64,000 bases of DNA, from positions 1-64,000 of the forward strand of contig NZ_JGYG01000010.1 of assembly GCF_000740795.1 (NCBI RefSeq). Direction: 5' to 3'. Positions 1-10,209 of the stretch are shown piece after piece; the first letter of the stretch is position 1; each line of letters starts with the position of its first letter. Source of the DNA: Haematobacter massiliensis. GTDB taxonomy: Bacteria > Pseudomonadota > Alphaproteobacteria > Rhodobacterales > Rhodobacteraceae. Below the pieces are notes generated by a model, which did not search any database, was not told the DNA's origin, and worked only from the letters and a program-made list of their open reading frames with translations. The translations under genes and the position numbers were made by a program.

Positions 1-1451
1 GATGCGATCCCGGCGAATGTGACGGGCGGGCGGCGGTTGAACCACGGGCGGGCGGTTTCCAGTTCCGCGCAGAGGCAGATCAGCCGCTCGTCCTCCCCGA
101 AGGCCGCCGCGAGTTGCACCCCGATCGGAAGCCCTTCCGGCGTCCAGTAGAGCGGCACGGAAGCCGCGGGCTGGCCGGAGGCGTTGAAAGAGACGGTGAA
201 AGGCGAATAGGCGAAGATGCCGTCCGGCCCGGTGCGGTAGGCCACGTAATCCTCCGTCGCATGGGAGAAGCGTCCGATCCGCGCGGGCGGCTCCGCCAGC
301 GTCGGGGTAAGCAGGATGTCCCAGTCGAGGAAGAACCGCGCCATCTGCCGCCCATAGGCGTGGACGGTTTCCAGCGCCTCGAGATAGTCCTCCCCGGTGA
401 GGGTGGCGGCGAAGGTCATGGCGCCGCGGCTCACGCCTTCCACCTCGTCGGGTTCCAGCGGGCGGCGACGGGCGGCGACGGTCTGGCGGATGGAGAGCGC
501 GGTGCCGCAGGCGACGATCCGCGTCCATGCTTCCATCATCGCGGGCGTATCGGCGCGCGGCAGCGCCGGCTCCACGTGATGCCCCAGATCGGTGAGCAGC
601 TGCGCGGCGTCCTGCACGGCGGCACGGGCCTCCGGGTGGATGGGCGCGCCCGTCAGCGTGGTATCGCAGAGCGCGATACGGAGCCGATCCGGCGGGCGGG
701 CGATGGCGTCGCGGTAGCCCGCGCCCAGCGGCGGCGGGAAATAAGGGGCACCGAGATCCGGCCCTTCGCAGGCGTCAAGCAGCAGCGCCGTATCCCGCAC
801 CGTCCGCGTCAGAAAACCGTCGATGGCCATCCCGCCCCAGGCCTCGCCGGAGGCGGGACCATCGGGCAGCCGCGCCCGCGTCGCCTTGAAGCCGAACAGA
901 CCGCAGGAGGAGGCGGGGATGCGCACCGACCCCCCGCCGTCGGAGCCATGGGCGGCAGGTACGATCCCCGCCGCGACAGCCGCCGCCGCACCGCCCGAGG
1001 ATCCCCCCGGCGTATGGTCGAGGCTCCACGGGTTCCGCGTCGGCCCGTCATAGACCGCCGCCTCCGTCGCCGCACCTATCGCCCCTTCCGGCACGGTCGT
1101 GCGCCCGAAGGTGACGAGGCCGGTTCGCCTGAGCCGCAGGTAGATTTCCGAATCGTACTCGTAGTGCGTGTCTCGATGCAGCCGGGAGCCGAGATGGGTC
1201 GGGAAATCCGCCGCCTCCGCGCCCAGATCCTTCAGCAGGAAGGGCACGCCTGCGAAAGGCCCGGAGGGCAGGCCGGCGCGGATCGACCGCCGCGCCGTTT
1301 CCTCCTGCACGAGCGTCACCGCGTTCAGGAGCGGGTTCAGCGCCTCAACCCGTGCGAGCGCGGCGTCCAGCAACTCCTCCGCCGAAACGTCTTTCCGCGC
1401 GACAAGTCCGGCAAGGCTCACCGCGTCATGATCCTCATATTCCGCAAACAT
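1..1451 (-). CDS. Amidase-signature family amidase (3' end outside window)
   Basis: Hydrolyses a C-N amide bond; the substrate cannot be read from sequence. At least 483 residues are visible and the frame stays open to the window edge, so the C-terminus is missing. The Ser/cis-Ser/Lys triad is recognisable: Lys74 in FLLKDLG, the glycine/serine loop GGSSGG at about 149-154, and GSDGGGSVR some 20 residues on. The start at 1451 follows a purine-rich AGGAGGGG site. That site directly abuts a long octamer repeat, so repeat slippage would move or alter the leader but not the reading frame. It resembles GatA, but no gatB or gatC is adjacent, so a stand-alone amidase is more likely. Confidence 0.9.
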   Translation of the reverse strand, partial: MFAEYEDHDAVSLAGLVARKDVSAEELLDAALARVEALNPLLNAVTLVQEETARRSIRAGLPSGPFAGVPFLLKDLGAEAADFPTHLGSRLHRDTHYEYDSEIYLRLRRTGLVTFGRTTVPEGAIGAATEAAVYDGPTRNPWSLDHTPGGSSGGAAAAVAAGIVPAAHGSDGGGSVRIPASSCGLFGFKATRARLPDGPASGEAWGGMAIDGFLTRTVRDTALLLDACEGPDLGAPYFPPPLGAGYRDAIARPPDRLRIALCDTTLTGAPIHPEARAAVQDAAQLLTDLGHHVEPALPRADTPAMMEAWTRIVACGTALSIRQTVAARRRPLEPDEVEGVSRGAMTFAATLTGEDYLEALETVHAYGRQMARFFLDWDILLTPTLAEPPARIGRFSHATEDYVAYRTGPDGIFAYSPFTVSFNASGQPAASVPLYWTPEGLPIGVQLAAAFGEDERLICLCAELETARPWFNRRPPVTFAGIA

Positions 1452-1461
1452 CCCGCCCCTC

Positions 1462-1861
1462 CTCTGCCGCTCTGCCGCTCTGCCGCTCTGCCGCTCTGCC
1501 GCTCTGCCGCTCTGCCGCTCTGCCGCTCTGCCGCTCTGCCGCTCTGCCGCTCTGCCGCTCTGCCGCTCTGCCGCTCTGCCGCTCTGCCGCTCTGCCGCTC
1601 TGCCGCTCTGCCGCTCTGCCGCTCTGCCGCTCTGCCGCTCTGCCGCTCTGCCGCTCTGCCGCTCTGCCGCTCTGCCGCTCTGCCGCTCTGCCGCTCTGCC
1701 GCTCTGCCGCTCTGCCGCTCTGCCGCTCTGCCGCTCTGCCGCTCTGCCGCTCTGCCGCTCTGCCGCTCTGCCGCTCTGCCGCTCTGCCGCTCTGCCGCTC
1801 TGCCGCTCTGCCGCTCTGCCGCTCTGCCGCTCTGCCGCTCTGCCGCTCTGCCGCTCTGCCG
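1462..1861. repeat. Perfect tandem octamer array, 50 copies of CTCTGCCG
   Basis: Four hundred bases consist of the 8-bp unit CTCTGCCG repeated 50 times with no mismatch seen. It begins 11 bp upstream of the amidase start codon (minus strand); the last copy contributes part of that gene's purine-rich ribosome-binding region. On the other side it ends a few bases before the leader of cbiZ (plus strand). Because 8 is not a multiple of 3, all six frames read through it as an eight-residue repeat, which creates long spurious reading frames. Perfect identity implies recent expansion, strong slippage, or collapse/inflation during assembly. Confidence 0.97.
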
Positions 1862-1865
1862 CGAA

Positions 1866-1965
1866 GGTGACGGAGCGGCCGCGGCGGTGCAAGTCCTCTA
1901 CGCCCGCTTGACAGCGGCGCCGCCCCCGTTATCCCCGGCGCCAGCATCCTCCTGCCGGTTTCCGT
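1866..1965 (+). promoter_or_regulatory. Candidate degenerate cobalamin riboswitch in the cbiZ leader
   Basis: The leader holds, in order, GGTGCAAGTCC (1886-1896), a CCCGC element, and GCCAGCATCCTCCTGCCGG (about 1940-1960). These resemble the GGTGCAAxTCC, CCCGC and AGCCAGGATACCTGCCGG boxes of cobalamin riboswitches in the correct order, ahead of a B12-salvage gene. However, the middle part of the fold is much shorter than usual and the GCCACTG box is not seen. It may be a truncated, variant or decayed switch. Covariance-model scoring would decide. Confidence 0.33.
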
Positions 1966-2023
1966 CTGTCTTCCCCATGCCATGACCGCTTCCCATCCCA
2001 GTCCCGCCACAGGTCCAGGTCTG

Positions 2024-2668
2024 ATGACCGTATCCCTCGCCCGGCCATGGCTGCGCTGCGACCTTGGCCGGATGCGCAGGGTGTTGAGCTGGTCGCTGAA
2101 CCGGCCGGGCTTCGTGGAGGCGCGCCATATCCTTTGGCGGGAGGTGCGGGACGCGGATCTGACAGCCGATCTGGATACCGGGCGCTGGTTCGCTGCGGAA
2201 CTCGCCCGGCGGGGAGACGCGGAGGCGGTGGGGTTGCTCACCTCCCGCGACATCGGCACCTGGCGCGAGGCTGCAGCGGACGTGGAGGGTATCCGTGCCC
2301 AGGCGGTGGTCACCGCCGGTCTCTCGAACGCCGAGCGCGTGGGGCGCAGGCGGCCCGCGCCAGACTCAGAGACATCCGGTTATGGCACGATCAACATCGC
2401 CGTCGCGGTGTCTGAGGGGTTGACCGAGGGCGCGATGGTGGAGGCGCTCTCCATCGCAACGCAAGCGAGGACCGCCGCGGTGCTGGAAGCGGGCCTGACC
2501 CTTCTCACCGGAACCGCAACCGGGACCGGAACGGATTGCATCGCGCTCGCCGCCGATCCGGGAGAGACACGACATGCGGGGCTGCATACGCCCGTGGGCG
2601 AGGTTCTGGGTCGCGTGGTGATGGAGGCCACGGCGGCGGCCATCGCGGACTGGATGGCGCTGTCCTAG
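2024..2668 (+). CDS. cbiZ: Adenosylcobinamide amidohydrolase CbiZ
   Basis: Cleaves the amide that links the aminopropanol arm to the corrin ring of adenosylcobinamide, giving adenosylcobyric acid for B12 salvage. Family blocks are clear: GLSNAERVG in the middle, GTINIAV, then the glycine/threonine-rich TGTGTDCIA and HTPVGEVLG near the C-terminus. I chose the ATG at 2024 (MTVSLARPW), since homologues start this way and AGGTCCAGGT lies upstream. An in-frame ATG at 1982 would add 14 residues of low-complexity sequence. The leader may contain a cobalamin-responsive RNA. No other cobalamin gene lies nearby. Confidence 0.88.
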   Translation: MTVSLARPWLRCDLGRMRRVLSWSLNRPGFVEARHILWREVRDADLTADLDTGRWFAAELARRGDAEAVGLLTSRDIGTWREAAADVEGIRAQAVVTAGLSNAERVGRRRPAPDSETSGYGTINIAVAVSEGLTEGAMVEALSIATQARTAAVLEAGLTLLTGTATGTGTDCIALAADPGETRHAGLHTPVGEVLGRVVMEATAAAIADWMALS

Positions 2669-2679
2669 ACTGCCTTCGG

Positions 2680-2703
2680 CAGCGCGGGGGACGCCCCCCG
2701 CGA
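2680..2703 (+). terminator. GC hairpin after cbiZ
   Basis: A strong GC stem (CGCGGGGG / CCCCCGCG with a short loop) follows the cbiZ stop by about 15 bases. There is no U tract, so it is a possible transcript end or stability element, not a classical intrinsic terminator. Confidence 0.35.
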
Positions 2704-2834
2704 CCCCCGGCGGCAAGGTGACGATAGGCCTGTCACCCACTCGCCCGTGTCGGCCGGTTGCAGCAACCGGGTTGCGGAGAGGCCCCTTTGCCATGCTAGA
2801 CAGGGGCGACAGCCTCCCCCGAACGGAAATCCAC

Positions 2835-3554
2835 ATGACCATTCACATCGGCGCCGCGCCCGGAGACATCGCCGAAACCGTTCTGCTTCCCGGCGACCCC
2901 TACCGGGCCCGCTGGGCCGCCGAAAGCTTTCTGGAGAGCCCCCGGCTCGTCAATGACGTCCGCGGCATGCTGGGCTACACCGGCACATGGCAGGGGCATC
3001 CGGTCACCATTCAGGGATCGGGCATGGGGATGCCGTCACTCTCCATCTATGCGAACGAGCTGATCCGGGACTATGGCGCGAAAACGCTGATCCGCATCGG
3101 TTCCGCCGGCGCGATGCAGGAACGGGTAAAGCTGCGGGATCTGGTGCTGGCCCTCTCCGCCTCCAGCCTGTCCACCCCGTCGCGCGGCATCTTCCGGGAG
3201 CTGAACTATGCGCCCACGCCGGACTGGGGTCTTCTGCACGCGGCATGGCAGGCGGCAAGCGCGCGCGGTCTGCCCACCCATGCGGGCGGCATCTATTCGG
3301 CGGATGTATTCTACGACGAGCGCCCCGACCTCAACGAGCAGATGACCCGTCACGGCATCCTCTGCGTCGAGATGGAGACGGCGGAACTCTACACGCTTGC
3401 CGCGCGCTACGGGGTGCGGGCGCTTGCCGTACTGACCATATCCGATCACCTGCTCCGCAAGGAGGCGCTGCCCGCCGCCGACCGGGAGAAGAGCTTCGGC
3501 GACATGGTGGAAGTGGCGCTGACAGCGGCTTTCACCGGGGAGGATGCGCGATGA
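2835..3554 (+). CDS. deoD: Purine nucleoside phosphorylase, DeoD type
   Basis: Cytoplasmic enzyme that phosphorolyses purine (deoxy)ribonucleosides to base and (deoxy)ribose-1-phosphate. At 239 residues it equals the E. coli enzyme, and the active-site positions match in number: His4, phosphate-binding Gly20, Arg24, Arg43 and Arg87, nucleoside-binding Glu179-Met180-Glu181, and catalytic Asp204 with Arg217. The start at 2835 gives the canonical length; upstream in-frame codons would add a poorly conserved extension. Its stop overlaps the next gene's start by 4 nt (ATGA), so the two are probably co-translated. Confidence 0.95.
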   Translation: MTIHIGAAPGDIAETVLLPGDPYRARWAAESFLESPRLVNDVRGMLGYTGTWQGHPVTIQGSGMGMPSLSIYANELIRDYGAKTLIRIGSAGAMQERVKLRDLVLALSASSLSTPSRGIFRELNYAPTPDWGLLHAAWQAASARGLPTHAGGIYSADVFYDERPDLNEQMTRHGILCVEMETAELYTLAARYGVRALAVLTISDHLLRKEALPAADREKSFGDMVEVALTAAFTGEDAR

Positions 3555-4534
3555 TCCGCCGCAAGCTGGGCCGGAACGGGCCAGAGGTCTCCGCCATCGG
3601 GCTTGGCTGCATGAGCTTTGCCGGGTTTTACGGTGCCACCGATCGGGAGGAGAGCTTCCGCTGCCTGGACGAAGCCCGTGACCTCGGCATCGACTTTCTC
3701 GACACCGCAGAGCTTTACGGCATGGGCGTGTCGGAGGAGGTGATCGGCACCTATATGGCGGACCGGAAGGCAACGTTCCATATCGCCACGAAAGGCGGAA
3801 TCGTTCCAAAGCCTACACGGCATTTCAATAATTCTACCAGTTACTTCCGAGATGCTCTTGATAAATCACTCAAACGCCTGGGTGTTGAGCGGATCACCGT
3901 GTACTACGCGCATCGCCATGATGCCGAGGTACCGGTGGAGGAGGTTGCGGGCACCCTCTCCCGCTTCGTTGACGAAGGCAAGATCGGCGGGATCGGCTTT
4001 TCGGAGATCGCTCCCGCCACGCTTCGCCGCGCCCATGCCGCCCATCCGGTAGCGGCGATCCAGAACGAGTACTCGCTCTGGACGCGGCTGCCAGAGCTGG
4101 GAATGCTGCAGGCGACGGAGGAGCTCGGCGTGGCCTTCGTGGCGTTCTCCCCGCTCGGGCGGGGCATCTTCGCCGAGACGCCGCCCGACCCTGCCCGCTT
4201 TGCGGAGACGGATTTCCGGCGCAGCAACCCCCGCTTCCAGGAGCCGAACTGGAGCGCCAACCTCCTCTGGGTGGAGGGCTTCCGCAGCTACTGCCATGCG
4301 CGCGGCTGGACGGTCCCGGCCGCCGCTGTCGCCTGGACGCTGGACCGTGCGCCGCATATCCTTTCCATTCCCGGCACACGCTCACCCGCGCATCTGCGGG
4401 AGCTTGCTGCGGCAGCCGCGATCACGTTCACGGAGGAGGATCGGCGTGAGATCGCCCGGCTGATGCCGCCGGGTTTCGCGCATGGCCCGCGATACTCCGA
4501 AGCACAGCACAAGGGCGTACCGGTCTACGGCTGA
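3551..4534 (+). CDS. Aldo/keto reductase
   Basis: NAD(P)H-dependent reductase of the aldo/keto reductase superfamily (327 residues, TIM barrel). The catalytic tetrad is visible: Asp51 and Tyr56 in FLDTAELYG, Lys81 in ATKGG, His121 in YYAHRHD. C-terminal SIPGTR is the usual cofactor phosphate loop. The physiological substrate is unknown; coupling to deoD might suggest sugar aldehyde metabolism, but that is inference. A stretch near 3800-3880 is noticeably more AT-rich than its surroundings, although the protein stays in frame and well conserved there. Confidence 0.92.
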   Translation: MIRRKLGRNGPEVSAIGLGCMSFAGFYGATDREESFRCLDEARDLGIDFLDTAELYGMGVSEEVIGTYMADRKATFHIATKGGIVPKPTRHFNNSTSYFRDALDKSLKRLGVERITVYYAHRHDAEVPVEEVAGTLSRFVDEGKIGGIGFSEIAPATLRRAHAAHPVAAIQNEYSLWTRLPELGMLQATEELGVAFVAFSPLGRGIFAETPPDPARFAETDFRRSNPRFQEPNWSANLLWVEGFRSYCHARGWTVPAAAVAWTLDRAPHILSIPGTRSPAHLRELAAAAAITFTEEDRREIARLMPPGFAHGPRYSEAQHKGVPVYG

Positions 4535-5318
4535 AAGGCCCCGGCTGACGGAGGTGCGCTGACCGGGAGTTCGCAGGTTAGCGGCTACCGGGATCGGGCT
4601 GGCGAATGGTGGTTCGGCATCGTCGGGCCTGAACAGTCATCGGGCGCGTGCCTCCATAGAACCTCTCCGATCAAGGAAATCGGGGGCGCGATGCCAAGCC
4701 GTGCCCGCGGAAAAGATCCCTTGCCTGATCGCCAAGCAGGCTGAGGCCGCGACGGCAAGCCTTGTGCCCGGGTGAGGTCCGCATCCCGTTGCTCGTCATA
4801 AGGGCCCGCTTGGGATGATCCGTGCGGGGAGCATCTTCACGAATTACGGCTTGGTGCGTCAGGGCCGTTGGCGCGGGCGCAACGATGCTTTCCCGGACAG
4901 CATTAGGCAGCGTAAATCCGCCTGAAATCGATGCCGTTGGAACCGCTCGACGGAAACCGGGCTTGAGGTCGCCGCCGTTGTCTCCGCCTGCTGCTCCCTT
5001 CCCCATGCACGCGGCCAAACGCTCGTTGATCGTCCCTGGACAGGGAAGTGCTCCCGCTCCGGCGGGAGGCCGCAGCTTAGCTGGCGCTCTAGCCGCGCCT
5101 TCCACCGGTGCTCCCGCTCCGCGCGCGGGGCCGCGCTGCCGATGCGCAGGAGACGCCTCCGCATGACCCCAGGCTCCGCGCGCATTACGCAGGGCGCGAG
5201 CCGCGCTTTTGTGTCGCATCACAAACCCTCGCTCTTTCTGCCTTTTCCTTGACAGCCCACATGGGCCACTCCATCCTTGCCTTACCCATCTTAAGGACAG
5301 GCAGAGGAGGAGGACCTC
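4535..5318. other. Intergenic region ahead of the formate dehydrogenase operon
   Basis: About 780 bases without a convincing gene. GCTCCCGCTCC-type motifs recur around 5048 and 5110. Near the right end TTGACA (5249-5254) with a 17-base spacer to CATCCT (5272-5277) could be a sigma-70-type promoter for fdoG, 45 bases before its start codon. GAGGAGGAGG just before 5319 is the ribosome-binding site. Open frames here look like chance in GC-rich DNA. Confidence 0.6.
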
Positions 5319-8300
5319 ATGAACCTCGACCTCTCGCGCCGGGGCTTTTTGAAGCTGGCGGGCGCGGGTGTAGCGGCAACCTCTCTCGGAGCATTGGGCT
5401 TCGGAGAAGCGGAGGCGGCAGTGAGGGCGCATGTGCGACCCTTCAAGCTCGCCACGCTGACGGAGGTGCGCAATACCTGCACCTATTGCTCGGTCGCCTG
5501 CGGCATCCTGATCTATGCGAAGGGTGATGTCCGCAAGGGCGAGGCATCCGAAGTCATCCATATCGAGGGCGACGCCGACCACCCGACCAACCGCGGCACG
5601 CTCTGCCCGAAGGGCGCGGCACTCAAGGACATCGTCAAGGCGCCGACCCGCCTGACCGAGCCGAAGATCCGCCGCCCCGGCTCCGACCGGTTCGAGCCGA
5701 TCAGCTGGAACGAGGCGCTCGACCGCATCGCCCGCGCGATGAAGGATGACCGCGACGCGAATATGGTCCTCACAAACGATGTGGGCACCCCGGTCAACCG
5801 TTGGACGACGACCGGCTTCCTCGCCGCTTCCGCCACCACGAACGAAACCGCCTGGACGACGCTGAAAGTCGTCAAGGGTCTGGGCATTGCAGGATTCGAC
5901 AACCAGGCACGCGTCTGACACGGCCCCACGGTGTCCAGTTTGGGCCCAACATTCGGCCGTGGCGCGATGACCAACTCCTGGACGGACATCCGCAATACCG
6001 ACCTCGTGATCGTCATGGGCGGCAACGCCGCTGAAGCGCATCCCTGCGGCTTCAAATGGGTGACCGAAGCCAAGGCGCATCGTGGCGCCAAGCTGATCGT
6101 CGTCGATCCGCGCTATACCCGCACGGCCTCCGTGTCGGACTATTACGCACCGATCCGGCCGGGCAGCGACATCGCCTTCCTGATGGGGCTGATCCGCTGG
6201 TGCATCGAGAACGACAAGGTGCAGTGGGAATATGTCCGCAACTTCACCAACTCCGCCTATCTGGTGAAGGAGGAGTTCGGCTGGTCCGACGGCCTGTTCA
6301 CCGGCTATGACGAAGAGAAGCGGGATTACGACCGGGCAAGCTGGGACTATCAGATCGGGGATGACGGCTTCGCGCTGACCGATCCGACGCTTCAGCATCC
6401 GCGCTCCGTCTGGCAGCTGCTCAAGGCGCATGTGGAACCCTACACCCCGGAGATGGTGGAGCGGATCTGCGGCACGCCGAAGGAGCGGTTCCTTCACATC
6501 GCGGAAATGATCGGCGAGTGCTCTTCTCCGACCAAGACCATGACGTCGATGTATGCGCTTGGCTGGACGCAACATGCCAAGGGGTCGCAGAACATCCGCG
6601 GCATGGCGATGCTGCAGTTGGTCCTCGGCAATATCGGGGTACGCGGCGGGGGCATGAACGCGCTTCGTGGACATTCCAACATTCAGGGTCTGACGGATGT
6701 GGGGCTGATGTCCCATCTGCTGCCGGGCTATCTGAACATGCCGACGGAGAAGGAAGTCGATTTCGCCACCTACATGTCCACGCGTGGCTTCAAACCGCTC
6801 CGCCCGGGACAGACGAGCTACTGGCAGAACTACCGGAAGTTCTTCGTGAGCCTCATGAAAGCCATGTATGGCGATGCGGCGACGGCACAGAACGACTGGG
6901 GCTACCACTGGCTGACGAAGCTCGACGTGCCCTCCTACGATATCCTTCGGATGTTCGAGCTGATGAACGAAGGGCGCGTGAACATCTACTTCTGCCAGGG
7001 GTTCAACCCGATCCTCGCCTTCCCCAACCGCGGCAAGACGACATCGGCTCTCTCAAAGCTCAAGCTGCTCGTGACCATGGACCCGCTGGAGACGGAGACG
7101 GCACGGTTCTGGGAAAACCACGGCGATTTCAATGACGTGAATACAGCAGAGATCCAGACGGAGGTGATCCAGCTCCCGACCTCCTGCTTCGCGGAGGACG
7201 AAGGCTCGCTCACCAATTCCGGGCGCTGGCTGCAATGGCACTGGCCGGCGCAGCAACCCCCCGGACAGGCCAAGCACGACACCTGGATCATGGCGCAGAT
7301 CTACACCCGCATCCGGGACCTCTACCGGGCGGAGGGCGGCGTCCTGCCGGAGCCGATCCTGAACCTCGACTGGCGCTATGCCGATCCGGGGGAACCGACG
7401 GCGGAGGAACTGGCGCGCGAGCTGAACGGGCGGGCGTTGTCGGATCTCGCCGATCCGACCGATCCGACCAAGGTTCTCGTCCGGGCGGGGCAGCAGGTGC
7501 TGAACTTCAGCCAGCTCCGCGATGACGGGTCCACCTCGTCGGCCTGCTGGATCTATTCCGGCTGCTGGAACGAGCAGGGCAACAACATGGCCCGGCGCGA
7601 CAACTCCGATCCGGATGCGACGGGCACCTATCTGAACTGGTCCTTCGCCTGGCCGCTGAACCGGCGGACGCTTTACAACCGCGCCTCCGCCGATCTGCAG
7701 GGCAAGCCCTGGGATCCCACGCGCAAGCTCATCGCATGGGACGGGGCGAAATGGTCGGGCTACGACGTGCCCGATATCGGCGTCACGTCCGATCCCTCGG
7801 TCGTGGGGCCTTTCATCATGAACCCCGAAGGTTCGGCGCGGCTGTTCTCCCGCGGGATGATGCGGGACGGGCCGTTTCCCACGCATATGGAGCCGTTCGA
7901 ATCCCCGATCCCGAACGTGTTCAACGCGCGGATGCGGGGCAATCCCGTGGCGCGGGTGTTCGAGAATGACGTGGCAAGCTTCGGCACGTCGGACGAGTTC
8001 CCCTTCGTCGCGACCTCCTACCGGCTGACGGAGCACTTCCATTACTGGACCAAGCACAACCCGATCAATGCGGCGTTGCAGCCCCAGTTCTTCGTGGAAA
8101 TCTCCCAGCAGCTTGCCGACGAACGCGGCATCCGCGCGGGAGGCTGGGTGAGGGTCTGGTCCAAACGGGGTGAGGTGAAGGCGAAGGCGCTGGTAACCAA
8201 GCGGATCAAGCCCCTGATCTGCGACGGCAAGACCGTGCATGTGGTCGGCATACCGCTGCATTGGGGCTTCACCGGCGCGGCGCGCAAGGGCTTCGGCCCG

Positions 8301-8414
8301 AACTCGCTGACGCCCTTCGTGGGGGATGCGAATGTCGAGACGCCGGAGTTCAAGGCGTTCCTCGTCAATATCGAACCCTCGACCGCTCCGGTGGATGGGA
8401 GACCCGTGGCATGA
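5319..8414 (+). CDS. fdoG: Selenocysteine-containing formate dehydrogenase (FDH-N/O type), catalytic alpha subunit
   Basis: Molybdenum/tungsten bis-MGD enzyme that oxidises formate to CO2 on the periplasmic side. It has 1031 residues read through TGA codon 200 (5916-5918) as selenocysteine. The N-terminus has a Tat signal (SRRGFLK, then hydrophobic residues). Cys54, Cys57, Cys61 and Cys96 bind the proximal 4Fe-4S cluster. The context ARV-U-HGPTV is the known FDH-N/O active site, and a SECIS hairpin follows the TGA. The frame continues after the TGA without a gap to 8414, and the gene overlaps fdoH by 4 nt. A gene caller that treats TGA as stop would split it in two (5319-5918 and 5931-8414). 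Confidence 0.97.
5916..5960 (+). promoter_or_regulatory. UGA(Sec) codon and bacterial SECIS hairpin in fdoG
   Basis: The TGA at 5916-5918 is followed by a hairpin with the layout of the E. coli fdnG element. GG (5930-5931) pairs with CC (5946-5947), U5932 is bulged, stem GUCCA (5933-5937) pairs with UGGGC (5941-5945), and the loop is GUU (5938-5940). The loop lies about 20 nt after the UGA, within the range SelB requires. It is part of the coding sequence and should bind the SelB C-terminal domain. Confidence 0.88.
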
Positions 8415-9397
8415 CCGACAGTCCGAGAACCGCCGTCTCCAACCCGCCGGTCCAGCCGATGGAAGCAAACCTCGGTGCGGGCGACGTGATCCGCCGCTCG
8501 GCCACGCCAGCCTCCGACCTGCCGCCGCCGACACGCCAGCTTACGCCGGTGGCCAAGCTCATCGACGTGTCGAAATGCATCGGCTGCAAGGCCTGCCAGT
8601 CCGCCTGCGCGGAGTGGAACGACACCCACCCGGAGATCGAGGAGAACACGGGCCACTACGAGAACCCGCATGACCTGACACCCGAGATGTTCACGCTCAT
8701 GCGCTTCACGGAGTGGGAGAACCCCGCGACGAATGAGCTGGAATGGCTGATCCGCAAGGACGGCTGCATGCATTGCGAGGATCCGGGCTGCCTGAAGGCC
8801 TGCCCGGCCCCCGGCGCGATCGTCCAGTATTCCAACGGGATCGTGGACTTCATCCACGACAACTGCATCGGCTGCGGCTACTGCGTCACAGGGTGCCCGT
8901 TCAACATCCCGCGGATCTCCAAGACCGACCACCGCTCCTACAAATGCACGCTGTGTTCGGACCGCGTGGCGGTGGGACAGGGCCCGGCCTGCGCCAAGGC
9001 CTGCCCGACGCAGGCCATCGTCTTCGGAACGAAGGAGGATATGGTCGCCCATGCGGAGGAACGGATCGAGGATCTGAAATCCCGCGGTTACGACAATGCG
9101 GGCCTCTACGATCCGCAGGGCGTGGGGGGAACGCATGTGATGTATGTGCTTCACCATGCCGACCAACCCTCCATCTACTCCAACCTGCCGGAGGATCCGC
9201 AGATATCTCCGGTGGTCAGCGGCTGGAAAGGCCCGGCCAAGACCGCCGGCCTTGCCGTCATGGGGCTGGCTGCGGCGGGTGCGGCCCTGCACGGCCTGTT
9301 CGGCAAGGCGAACAAGGTCCATCCGGAGGATGAGGCGGAGGCGGAGCGGCTGGTGAGAACCGGTGCGACATCTGCCGAACCGGAGAAGCGGGAATGA
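8411..9397 (+). CDS. fdoH: Formate dehydrogenase iron-sulfur beta subunit
   Basis: Carries electrons from the FdoG active site to the membrane cytochrome. The protein has 328 residues and sixteen cysteines in four ferredoxin-like groups: 56/59/62/66, 119/122/127/131, 152/155/158/162 and 179/182/194/198, enough for four 4Fe-4S clusters. A single hydrophobic helix near residues 275-297 matches the membrane anchor of FdnH/FdoH. It probably reaches the periplasm together with FdoG via the Tat signal of the latter. The start overlaps the fdoG stop (ATGA). Confidence 0.95.
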   Translation: MTDSPRTAVSNPPVQPMEANLGAGDVIRRSATPASDLPPPTRQLTPVAKLIDVSKCIGCKACQSACAEWNDTHPEIEENTGHYENPHDLTPEMFTLMRFTEWENPATNELEWLIRKDGCMHCEDPGCLKACPAPGAIVQYSNGIVDFIHDNCIGCGYCVTGCPFNIPRISKTDHRSYKCTLCSDRVAVGQGPACAKACPTQAIVFGTKEDMVAHAEERIEDLKSRGYDNAGLYDPQGVGGTHVMYVLHHADQPSIYSNLPEDPQISPVVSGWKGPAKTAGLAVMGLAAAGAALHGLFGKANKVHPEDEAEAERLVRTGATSAEPEKRE

Positions 9398-9477
9398 GCG
9401 TGCCGCGCTTCAGGTGCCGCTGCGCGATCACCGGCGCTTCGGACCGCGCGATGCCGGCGGGGGAGGTTTGGCGATGA
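9394..9477 (+). CDS. Possible 27-residue coupling peptide between fdoH and fdoI
   Basis: An ATG at 9394 overlaps the fdoH stop, and its TGA (9475-9477) overlaps the fdoI start at 9474, so both junctions are ATGA. The peptide is arginine-rich with a Cys-Arg-Cys near the N-terminus and no family I recognise. Without it fdoI would be 76 bases away from fdoH in an otherwise fully overlapped operon. It may be a translational bridge, a genuine microprotein, or chance. I favour a coupling role, weakly. Confidence 0.35.
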   Translation: MSVPRFRCRCAITGASDRAMPAGEVWR

Positions 9478-10169
9478 GAAGGGCAAGGCGCGTCTATTCG
9501 CAATCGGGCGACCGGATTGAGGAGGTCGGCCCCCCGGTGGAGGTCCGGCGCTACGGGCCCGTCACCCGCGTGAACCACTGGATCACCGCCCTGTCGCTGA
9601 TCCTTCTGCTGCTGTCGGGGCTGGCGCTGTTCGACCCTGCGCTGTTCTTCCTGACCGGCCTGTTCGGCGGCGGGCAGACGACGCGCTGGATACATCCGAT
9701 CATCGGCATCGTCCTGTTCGTCAGCTTCTTCATCCTGTTCGTCCGGCTTTTCCGGCTGAACCTGCCGCGGCGGGAGGATGCCGTCTGGGTCAGCCATTTC
9801 AAGGATGTGCTGAAGGATGAGGAGGAGAAGCTGCCGGAGCTTGGCAAGTACAATGCCGGGCAGAAGTTCATCTTCTGGGCGATGTCAGGCCTGATCCTGG
9901 TGCTGATCGTCACCGGGCTGATGATGTGGGAGCAATACACCGCCCATCTCGTCTCCATCCCGGTGCGGCGGGTCGCGACGCTCATTCACGCGGTGGCGGC
10001 GGTTCTCATAATCTGCGTCTTCATCCTGCACGTCTATGCGGCTTTCTGGACGCGCGGCACCCTCTCGGCCATGACGCGGGGCACGGTGACGGGCGGGTGG
10101 AGCTGGAAGCACCATCGCAAATGGCTGAAGGAATTGGCTCGACGCAGGCAGAGCGATCCCGCAGAATAA
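9474..10169 (+). CDS. fdoI: Formate dehydrogenase cytochrome b556 gamma subunit
   Basis: Integral membrane di-haem cytochrome that passes electrons from FdoH to quinone. It has 231 residues and four transmembrane segments at roughly 33-53, 72-94, 132-151 and 168-190. His35, His74, His172 and His186 lie in these helices and are the candidate haem and quinone-site ligands. The start at 9474 is preceded by GGGAGG and gives an N-terminus like other FdoI/FdnI proteins; a longer in-frame version from 9363 would overlap fdoH deeply and is unlikely. Confidence 0.93.
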   Translation: MRRARRVYSQSGDRIEEVGPPVEVRRYGPVTRVNHWITALSLILLLLSGLALFDPALFFLTGLFGGGQTTRWIHPIIGIVLFVSFFILFVRLFRLNLPRREDAVWVSHFKDVLKDEEEKLPELGKYNAGQKFIFWAMSGLILVLIVTGLMMWEQYTAHLVSIPVRRVATLIHAVAAVLIICVFILHVYAAFWTRGTLSAMTRGTVTGGWSWKHHRKWLKELARRRQSDPAE

Positions 10170-10209
10170 ACCCATGTGAAGCCGTGGCCGGTCCGGCCCG
10201 GGAGGTAGA

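Noticed and set aside
1462-1861. CRISPR array
   Set aside because: The unit is 8 bp with no spacers; it is a simple tandem repeat.
114-1985. Plus-strand frame of about 620 codons
   Set aside because: It is antisense to the amidase and extended by the repeat; composition is arginine-rich and unlike a protein.
1435-2313. Long minus-strand frame with an eight-residue repeated block
   Set aside because: It exists because the octamer array is open in all frames, and its upstream half is antisense to cbiZ; it also overlaps the amidase start.
5230-5290. Sigma-54 promoter ahead of fdoG
   Set aside because: GG and GC elements near 5262-5280 do not have the required 12-base phasing.
5319-5918. Reading fdoG as a truncated pseudogene
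   Set aside because: The TGA occurs at the known Sec position, a SECIS hairpin follows, and selA, selB and selC lie downstream.
4671-6908. Large minus-strand frame opposite fdoG
   Set aside because: Antisense shadow of conserved coding sequence; no domains.
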